A stretch of DNA of 9,567 nucleotides from Candidatus Bathyarchaeota archaeon (lineage in GTDB: Archaea; Thermoproteota; Bathyarchaeia; Hecatellales; Hecatellaceae), in the NCBI GenBank assembly GCA_030669485.1, contig DAOVDL010000012.1:1-9567 (forward strand), read 5' to 3'. The notes beneath the pieces are model-generated. The model did not search any database, was not told the origin of the DNA, and saw nothing but the letters and a program-made list of their open reading frames with translations. Shown in pieces: positions 5,605-9,567 of this stretch; position 1 is the first letter of the stretch, and each line of letters opens with the position of its first letter. The position numbers and the translations under genes are program-made.

Positions 5605-5913
5605 ATGTCTGATATAGTGATTAGACGCTTCTTCCTCGGCTTCATAAAGATTCACATCCTCTACCATGCGAGAGAGGGACCTGTGTGTGGTGTTGAGATG
5701 ATGAAGGAGTTGAGGAGGCATGGTTACTCAGTCAGTCCGGGACTGATCTATCCGACGCTTCACTCATTGGAGAAAGAGGGCTACTTGAAAAGAAGGGATG
5801 CTGTAGTTCGCGGTAAGATGCGGAAGTATTACGAAGCAACCGAGAAAGGTGTCAAGTTGCTTGAGAAGTCCCGAGGGAAAATAAGGGAACTCGTTAAGGA
5901 AGTGATGAAGTGA
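5605..5913 (+). CDS. PadR-family transcriptional regulator
   Basis: This 102-residue protein is a winged helix-turn-helix repressor of the PadR type. Helix 1 (about 7-22, RFFLGFIKIHILYHA) leads to GPVCGVEMMKELRRHGY (25-41). The recognition segment SVSPGLIYPTLHSLEKEGYL (42-61) is the most diagnostic part of the family, followed by the wing with RKYYEATEKG (73-82) and a C-terminal dimerisation helix (about 83-101). It is the short form without an extra C-terminal domain. PadR proteins usually repress themselves and a linked transporter and are released by small hydrophobic compounds. Its TGA stop overlaps the GTG start of the MFS gene, so the two are translationally coupled. The ATG is used; an in-frame GTG at 5617 is possible but would cut helix 1. 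Ligand unknown. Confidence 0.9.
   Translation: MSDIVIRRFFLGFIKIHILYHAREGPVCGVEMMKELRRHGYSVSPGLIYPTLHSLEKEGYLKRRDAVVRGKMRKYYEATEKGVKLLEKSRGKIRELVKEVMK
5898..5906 (+). promoter_or_regulatory. Shine-Dalgarno site of the MFS gene inside padR
   Basis: GGAAGTGAT, a near match to the archaeal GGAGGTGAT ideal, ends three bases before the GTG at 5910. It lies in the last codons of padR and supports the overlapping start. Confidence 0.6.
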
Positions 5914-7133
5914 CCAAGACCACGGCTAAGGTGGGCATCAACATCATTTTACTTGGAATTGTGAGTTTTCTAACTGACACCAGCAGCGAGATGATGATGC
6001 CGATTCTGCCCATGTTCATTGTAGCCCTAGGAGGTACACCGCTTGCTGTAGGTTTGATCGGAGGATTGGGTGACAGCGTTTCAAGCATACTTCAATTGTT
6101 TTCTGGGTACTGGTCAGACAAATTAGGGAGGAGAAAGCCATTTGTCTTTTCTGGCTATGCAATATCAGCCATAGCAAAGCTGTTCCTACCCTTATCAACC
6201 ATATGGCAACATGTTCTTGTCCTTAGACCGTCAGAAAGGGTTGGCAAGGGGTTAAGAACTGCACCAAGGGATGCCATCATCTCAGAGTCGGCAGGAGCTG
6301 GGGTGAGAGGAAAAGCCTTCGGCATCCACAGGGCAATGGATACAAGCGGAGCTATCCTAGGCTCTGCCCTAGTTTTAATCCTCTTCTGGTTTCTTGGGCT
6401 AGACTTCAGGCCCATACTGCTGGTTTCCGCCATCATCGCTTTTTTCGCTCTTGCACCACTCTGCTTGGTGAAAGAGAAGGTGAGGAAACCGGGGAAAATC
6501 ACTTTGAAAATAAGCTTGAAAGCTTTACCGAGAGACCTCAGAATGTTTGTATTGATAGCGACAATTTTTGCACTCGGCAATTTCACATACATGTTCTTCA
6601 TACTGAGTGCTCAGGATTTCTTCACCCAAATGTTCCCTGAAAGGATGGCTATCGCTATCCCAATCCTCCTTTACATGCTCTTCAATATAGTCTACACATC
6701 ATTCTCAATTCCAAGCGGGATGCTGTCAGATAAAATTGGCAGAAGGAATGTTCTGTTATTAGGTTACCTGCTTTTTGGATTAACCTGCCTTGGGTTTGCA
6801 TCTCTGCATTCCACGGCATCATTTGTAATTCTTTTCTGCCTCTACGGATTAGCCTACGCGTCAATCGACGGAACGCAGAGGGCATTCACATCAGACCTTT
6901 CCTCAGAGGAGGTAAGGGGAACAGCCTTGGGAACTTTTCACACCTCCATCAGTCTAGCCATCCTGCCAGCAAGCCTGATCGCCGGGGTTCTCTGGCAATA
7001 CGTGAACCCAAGTGCGGCGTTCATCTATGGCGCTATTTTAAGCTTAACAGCATTAATCTTACTGAAAACATATTTACCCGCAGATCAGATGACCCATGGA
7101 TTATCTGACAGATCCATAGCTCAACCAAGTTGA
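5910..7133 (+). CDS. Major facilitator superfamily transporter, probable efflux permease
   Basis: This 407-residue protein has the hydrophobic pattern of 12 membrane helices. The MFS loop motif appears twice, as expected for the two six-helix halves: GYWSDKLGRRK (66-76) and GMLSDKIGRRN (270-280). ERVGKGLRTAPRDA (109-122) matches the conserved RxGKGxRxxPRDA-type segment of a prokaryotic MFS subgroup. Helix 1 carries acidic residues (Asp23, Glu27), suitable for proton coupling. The start is GTG at 5910, in a four-base GTGA overlap with the stop of padR. The PadR-MFS pairing points to drug or metabolite export induced by its substrate; the substrate itself cannot be read from sequence. The C-terminal tail (about 390-407) is polar. 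Codon and base use look like the left part of the window. Confidence 0.92.
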   Translation: MTKTTAKVGINIILLGIVSFLTDTSSEMMMPILPMFIVALGGTPLAVGLIGGLGDSVSSILQLFSGYWSDKLGRRKPFVFSGYAISAIAKLFLPLSTIWQHVLVLRPSERVGKGLRTAPRDAIISESAGAGVRGKAFGIHRAMDTSGAILGSALVLILFWFLGLDFRPILLVSAIIAFFALAPLCLVKEKVRKPGKITLKISLKALPRDLRMFVLIATIFALGNFTYMFFILSAQDFFTQMFPERMAIAIPILLYMLFNIVYTSFSIPSGMLSDKIGRRNVLLLGYLLFGLTCLGFASLHSTASFVILFCLYGLAYASIDGTQRAFTSDLSSEEVRGTALGTFHTSISLAILPASLIAGVLWQYVNPSAAFIYGAILSLTALILLKTYLPADQMTHGLSDRSIAQPS

Positions 7134-7234
7134 TCAACAAAGCTGAATGCCTCTGAAAGATGTAATTTCATTTGGGGCTTGTCAACGAACGATTTTTAAG
7201 TTTCAACCAATTAATCCCCCTCTCCAAAGTTCAA

Positions 7235-7243
7235 CTATATATC
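7235..7243 (+). promoter_or_regulatory. TATA box of the LOG/TIGR00725-like gene
   Basis: CTATATATC lies about 32 bp (centre) before the ATG at 7271, predicting a start near 7265 and a very short leader. Because this box would lie inside a frame started at 7172, it is evidence against that longer start. Confidence 0.55.
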
Positions 7244-7270
7244 TTGGGTGTGGCTGGTTTGGGTAGGAGG

Positions 7271-7765
7271 ATGCAGATCTTAGTGATAGGTTCCTCTGGG
7301 ACGCATTGCTTGGAGCATGAATGTCAACTTGCCTATGAGGTCGGTTGTGAGGTAGCGCGGCATCGTGCTGTCTTGGTGACGGGTGGGCTTGGCGGCGTTA
7401 TGGAGGCTGCAAGTAAGGGAGCGAGGGAGAACGGCGGCTTGACCGTGGGCATTATACCTCAGGACGATGCGAAGTATGCAAACCAGTATTGTGAGATCGT
7501 GATACCGACGGGGATAGGTTGGACTAGAGATTTCCTCACAGCCTACTCCGCAGATGCTGTCATAGTGATCGGAGGGGGCGCAGGAACCGCCATCGAAACA
7601 CACGTAGCATATATGAAGTCCAAGCCTATAGTGGCATTGGAGGGTAGCGGAGGCTTCGCAGACAGCGTGATGGACAGCTACCTAGACGACAGGAAGTTGG
7701 TTAAGGTCACCAAGGAGAAGGAGCCCAAGAGGGCTGTTGAGAGAGCCCTCCAGATGGCCAAATAA
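7271..7765 (+). CDS. LOG/TIGR00725-family Rossmann-fold nucleotide-binding protein
   Basis: This 164-residue protein belongs to the family once labelled 'possible lysine decarboxylase', which includes cytokinin-releasing LOG phosphoribohydrolases, the molybdenum-cofactor carrier-like group and TIGR00725. It starts with a Rossmann strand and loop, QILVIGSSG (2-10). VLVTGGLGGVMEAASKGA (34-51) and VIVIGGGAGTAIETHVAY (97-114) correspond to the family GGxxGxME and PGGxGTxxE motifs. GSGGFAD (125-131) is typical of TIGR00725. The usual proline of PGG is Ile here, so nucleotide-monophosphate hydrolysis as in true LOG is less certain. The frame is open from 7172, but the ATG at 7271 follows AGGAGG directly, fits the TATA box and gives the usual family length. 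It has its own promoter and no clear functional tie to the MFS gene. Confidence 0.88.
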   Translation: MQILVIGSSGTHCLEHECQLAYEVGCEVARHRAVLVTGGLGGVMEAASKGARENGGLTVGIIPQDDAKYANQYCEIVIPTGIGWTRDFLTAYSADAVIVIGGGAGTAIETHVAYMKSKPIVALEGSGGFADSVMDSYLDDRKLVKVTKEKEPKRAVERALQMAK

Positions 7766-7957
7766 AGGTAATATCAATTTCCATGAGATCGATTTAAGCT
7801 TGTACTGAACAAGAATACCTAAAATGATGACTTGATAAGCTCACTAAGATAATGTGGATTTTAACTGATGTGATAGCCAGCTCTGTAAAGTTGGGGTTGG
7901 CGATTTTTGTTTGCCAAATTGTGTTTGGTGGTCTAGGTTATTAACTATTTCCACCCG
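7766..7957. other. AT-rich intergenic stretch with a possible micro-ORF
   Basis: About 190 bp separate the LOG-like gene from the end of the convergent zinc-binding miniprotein. It includes TTGGC and GCCAA arms (about 7896-7916) that could form a short hairpin. The only open stretch of note is the 30-codon frame described separately. No tRNA or other RNA gene is recognisable. Confidence 0.5.
7852..7944 (+). CDS. Possible 30-residue single-helix membrane micropeptide
   Basis: An ATG-to-TAA frame of 30 codons starts MWILTDVIASSVKLGLAIFV and continues with a hydrophobic tail ending GGLGY, enough for one membrane helix. It has no SD and no clear TATA box, and short hydrophobic frames arise often by chance in T-rich DNA. 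It is recorded because it ends just before the convergent miniprotein gene. Probably not a gene unless conserved. Confidence 0.15.
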   Translation: MWILTDVIASSVKLGLAIFVCQIVFGGLGY

Positions 7958-8116
7958 TTACTCATTACGAAGTTTGGTTATGATTTTCAAGTATTCCTCA
8001 ATTATCCTGTGGCAATCAAGGCAAATCACTATTTTTTTATTACCAAGCTCTTTGACATGATGTTCCGTAAGGTCTTTCTCTCTCTTACAACATGGACATT
8101 TTCCCCATCCGCCCAT
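7958..8116 (-). CDS. Small zinc-binding HNH-like (treble-clef) protein
   Basis: This frame of 52 residues begins MGGWGKCPCCKREKDLTEHH. It has the layout of a minimal HNH/treble-clef unit: CxxC (Cys7, Cys10), the DLTEHHV segment (His19, His20) and CxxCH (Cys32, Cys35, His36) followed by an amphipathic helix IIEEYLKIITKL. Two CxxC pairs should hold one zinc ion, and the HH and final His match positions used for metal and catalysis in HNH nucleases. Small archaeal proteins of this shape are common, with function unproven; nuclease or nucleic-acid binding is inference. The ATG at 8116 is used; an in-frame GTG at 8125 would add MIR and could be a leaderless start, since a TATA-like element lies upstream. 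It converges on the plus-strand genes to its left. Confidence 0.8.
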   Translation of the reverse strand: MGGWGKCPCCKREKDLTEHHVKELGNKKIVICLDCHRIIEEYLKIITKLRNE

Positions 8117-8146
8117 CCTAATCACAGTATCCTTTAGCTAGTTATC

Positions 8147-8155
8147 TTAATTAAC
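8147..8155 (-). promoter_or_regulatory. TATA-like element of the HNH-like miniprotein gene
   Basis: Minus-strand GTTAATTAA lies about 25 bp before position 8125, where an in-frame GTG stands, and about 35 bp before the ATG at 8116. It predicts a leaderless or very short-leader message. Confidence 0.4.
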
Positions 8156-8166
8156 TCCTAACCAAA

Positions 8167-8181
8167 TGGAACGGGGTTCCA
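8167..8181. promoter_or_regulatory. Perfect inverted repeat TGGAAC-GGG-GTTCCA
   Basis: A six-base perfect dyad with a three-base centre lies just upstream of the TATA-like element of the miniprotein gene. In the plus direction it is followed, after five bases, by TTTTT, so it could be either an operator or a weak terminator hairpin. Confidence 0.4.
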
Positions 8182-8255
8182 AACTGTTTTTGACAAACCT
8201 TAACTTGACAGAATCTGATAGCTGAAATAATTAGAAAAACGAGGAAGGTGAGAAA

Positions 8256-8345
8256 ATGAGGAGGGAAGAGTTGCTCAATATCCTATCTTCACTAATTAGG
8301 CTTATTGGGACCCCCATGGCGATAAACGTATATATCACATGCTAA
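8256..8345 (+). CDS. Possible 29-residue small ORF with a good Shine-Dalgarno
   Basis: GGTGAG (8248-8253) precedes the ATG at 8256, a better initiation signal than many genes here have. The frame reads MRREELLNILSSLIRLIGTP and ends NVYITC before a TAA. I recognise no family. It could be a true small protein, the start of a gene broken by mutation, or chance. The following frame up to 8420 has further stops, so no longer product can be rebuilt by eye. Confidence 0.25.
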   Translation: MRREELLNILSSLIRLIGTPMAINVYITC

Positions 8346-8348
8346 ATG

Positions 8349-8358
8349 ATTTAAAAAT
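8349..8358 (+). promoter_or_regulatory. Candidate TATA box before the six-helix membrane protein
   Basis: ATTTAAAAAT is TATA-like and would place transcription start near 8378-8382, about 40 bases before the ATG at 8421. The leader has only a weak GTGA near the ATG. Confidence 0.35.
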
Positions 8359-8420
8359 TGGGTTATTCCCACCCATGTGCGCTGAGAAAGTGAGACTTGT
8401 AATACATAGTTAAGTGTGAA

Positions 8421-9074
8421 ATGGTCATGGAAATTAATGTTCGCGAAGCTTTTGCTGGAATACCTCCTATTTTTGTGGTGGGTTTAGTAGGAGTTACTGT
8501 TTATTTAATTGTTTTCCTGTTTTTCTATGCAACGCCTGTCAGGAGTTTCCTTTACTTGGAATTCCTATTTCTACCATTAATGTTAGTTATACTAGGTTTT
8601 ATAAGTAAATATGACAAAGGGATATTTAGAAAAGCCGCTCTTTATTTTATGATAGGTTTATCCTGGGAATTGCTTACCGAATCAAACTGGGCCTACGCTG
8701 ATAAGCTTGTGCCGATGATATATTTCTATAAGGACATCCCCCTAGCAATGCTGTTCTACTGGGTATCCACCTTTTCGTTAGGATTCTTATCTTATTCGTG
8801 GATTACCAGAAAATTCAGAATCAATATGCTGGCTGCTCAAATAATAACGATATTTACTGTATTTCTTGTCGCGGAGTCGATAGGATTTAATGTCTTGAAA
8901 ATATGGGCTTACAACCTTGATTATACCTTTCTCATTCCACCCTTTTTTCTTCCACCTCAAATATATGTAGGATATTTAATTTTCGGTAATTTGTTTCTAA
9001 TTTTTATGCACAAAACTCAAAAGCCCTGCTCTAAACTAATGCTCATCATTGCTAGGGTCTTAGCCTATGATTGA
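8421..9074 (+). CDS. Six-helix membrane protein of unknown function
   Basis: This 217-residue protein has about six membrane helices (roughly 16-37, 43-62, 70-88, 105-127, 136-160, 177-197) and no signal peptide. I do not recognise the family with confidence. Two similar segments stand out: WELLTESNWAYAD (82-94) leading to KDIPLAMLFYW (104-114), and AESIGFNVLKIWAYN (151-165) leading to IPPFFLPPQIYVGY (172-185). Each has a glutamate, then W-A-Y, then I-P at similar spacing, suggesting an internal duplication with polar residues inside the membrane. The pattern faintly recalls CruF/lycopene-cyclase-like carotenoid enzymes, but that is not enough to name it. Two ATG codons (8421, 8427) are possible starts. 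The last eight bases overlap the start of the FUN14-type gene, implying co-translation. Base composition is more AT-rich than genes to the left. Confidence 0.75.
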   Translation: MVMEINVREAFAGIPPIFVVGLVGVTVYLIVFLFFYATPVRSFLYLEFLFLPLMLVILGFISKYDKGIFRKAALYFMIGLSWELLTESNWAYADKLVPMIYFYKDIPLAMLFYWVSTFSLGFLSYSWITRKFRINMLAAQIITIFTVFLVAESIGFNVLKIWAYNLDYTFLIPPFFLPPQIYVGYLIFGNLFLIFMHKTQKPCSKLMLIIARVLAYD

Positions 9075-9379
9075 CATCTATAGCCAACTATTGACCCAGC
9101 TCGGTTTTGGCGGGGTTTCAGGCTTAATTGTTGGTTTCGCATTCAAGAAGCTACTCAAGATATTTTTAGTGCTCGGGGGGTTATTTTTCGCTACATTGCA
9201 ATATCTGGCTTACATCGACTGGATTGAAAATACACTATGATATGATTATCAATAGTGTCCATGGGCTGGTCGGAAAAACTTTAGGAGGAAGCTTCGCTCT
9301 GCCAGATTTCATCACCGCCAACCTACCATTCGCAGGAAGTTCCCTCGTGGGATTTAGAATAGGATTTAAGGTTGGCTAA
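9067..9379 (+). pseudogene. FUN14-domain protein gene broken by a single-base frameshift
   Basis: The first part, from ATG 9067 to TGA 9240, gives 57 residues with the FUN14 opening GFGGVSGLIVGFAFKKLLK (13-31) and a second helix LVLGGLFFATLQYLAYIDWI. The rest of the domain continues in the +1 frame through HYDMIINSVHGLVGKTLGG to the family ending LPFAGSSLVGFRIGFKVG and TAA at 9379. Removing one A from the AAAA run at 9227-9230 joins WIE to IHYDM and yields 103 residues, the normal archaeal FUN14 length. FUN14 proteins are small multi-helix membrane proteins; in eukaryotes FUNDC1 is a mitophagy receptor, in archaea the role is unknown. Sequencing error, recent decay or +1 programmed frameshift are all possible. 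The start overlaps the upstream membrane protein by eight bases. Confidence 0.85.
9242..9379 (+). CDS. C-terminal FUN14 segment as an independent frame
   Basis: If the break at 9227-9230 is real, an ATG at 9242, two bases after the TGA of the first frame, could restart translation and give 45 residues, beginning MIINSVHGLVGKTLGG and carrying the conserved C-terminal helix. This would make a split, two-peptide FUN14. Re-initiation at such a short distance is plausible, but there is no SD. It is listed as the alternative to the frameshift reading. Confidence 0.3.
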   Translation: MIINSVHGLVGKTLGGSFALPDFITANLPFAGSSLVGFRIGFKVG

Positions 9380-9448
9380 AGGAGGCGCAGTTAAATATTA
9401 TCTTTTCTACTGGTTAAGCCCAGCCTCATCATGATTACCAGCTATCTT

Positions 9449-9567
9449 TTAGAAGACAGTTATCTTGATGAATAGTACATAAACCCATATTGTAGCCAGC
9501 ACGATTGCCCCAAATTTTCTCGCTGTTTTCTGCAAGCTATCGACGAATTGTGTTGAGGGATTGTTTA
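9449..9567 (-). CDS. C-terminus of a minus-strand protein with a terminal membrane anchor (partial)
   Basis: A frame open from the right edge ends at TAA (9451-9449) and gives the last 38 residues. They start NNPSTQFVDSLQKTARKFGA and end with a hydrophobic helix, IVLATIWVYVLF, then IKITVF. The amphipathic segment followed by a single C-terminal helix suggests a tail-anchored or last-helix membrane protein. The rest lies outside the window, so identity cannot be given. It converges on the FUN14 gene. Confidence 0.5.
   Translation of the reverse strand, partial: NNPSTQFVDSLQKTARKFGAIVLATIWVYVLFIKITVF

Noticed and set aside
5894..6885. Minus-strand frames of 60-148 codons
   Set aside because: They are antisense to the MFS transporter, whose frame has duplicate MFS motifs and twelve helices.
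7280..7603. Minus-strand 107-codon frame
   Set aside because: It is antisense to the LOG-like gene; cysteine-rich by chance with no regular metal-binding spacing.
7880..7945. Possible tRNA or small RNA around the TTGGC/GCCAA hairpin
   Set aside because: No T-loop consensus, no acceptor stem pairing and no anticodon arm can be drawn; it is only a short stem in AT-rich DNA.

Overview
The window looks archaeal. It carries aIF5A with a hypusine site, deoxyhypusine synthase, an archaeal-type SRP54 and a FUN14-domain gene. Start codons are mixed ATG/GTG/TTG, Shine-Dalgarno (SD) sites are of the GGTG/GGAGGT kind, and TATA boxes sit about 25 bp before several starts, so some transcripts are probably leaderless or nearly so. 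Gene content and style fit the TACK/Thermoproteota side (for example a Bathyarchaeia-like lineage), but that placement is inference; no rRNA or other marker is present.

Left third (1-2650, minus strand): a probable operon reading leftwards, aIF5A -> deoxyhypusine synthase -> SRP54 (SRP54 runs off the left edge). It puts the only known substrate of hypusine modification beside its modifying enzyme, followed by a protein-targeting GTPase. Promoter and SD sites are visible.

Centre left (2779-5230): a six-helix CcdA/DsbD-like membrane protein on the plus strand converges on a large thiamine-diphosphate (ThDP) enzyme on the minus strand. The enzyme resembles acetolactate synthase and sulfoacetaldehyde acetyltransferase and probably has a leaderless GTG start.

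Divergent control region (5231-5604): about 370 bp without a credible gene, G/T-rich on the plus strand. It holds two tandem arrays with a unit near 10 bp: four small palindromes (5295-5331) and seven decamers of the TGTGGTCAAG type (5451-5520). Each array follows an identical AGGGGGGGTG decamer. This is the most unusual structure in the window.

Centre right (5605-7765): a PadR-family regulator overlaps a major facilitator superfamily (MFS) transporter by four bases, a classic regulated-efflux pair. A Rossmann-fold LOG/TIGR00725-type protein with its own promoter follows; its start is best placed at 7271.

Right end (7766-9567): visibly more AT-rich and less familiar. It has a 52-residue zinc-binding HNH-like miniprotein (minus), possible micro-ORFs, a six-helix membrane protein of unknown function overlapping a FUN14-domain gene that is broken by a single-base frameshift, and the C-terminus of a minus-strand membrane-anchored protein cut by the window edge.
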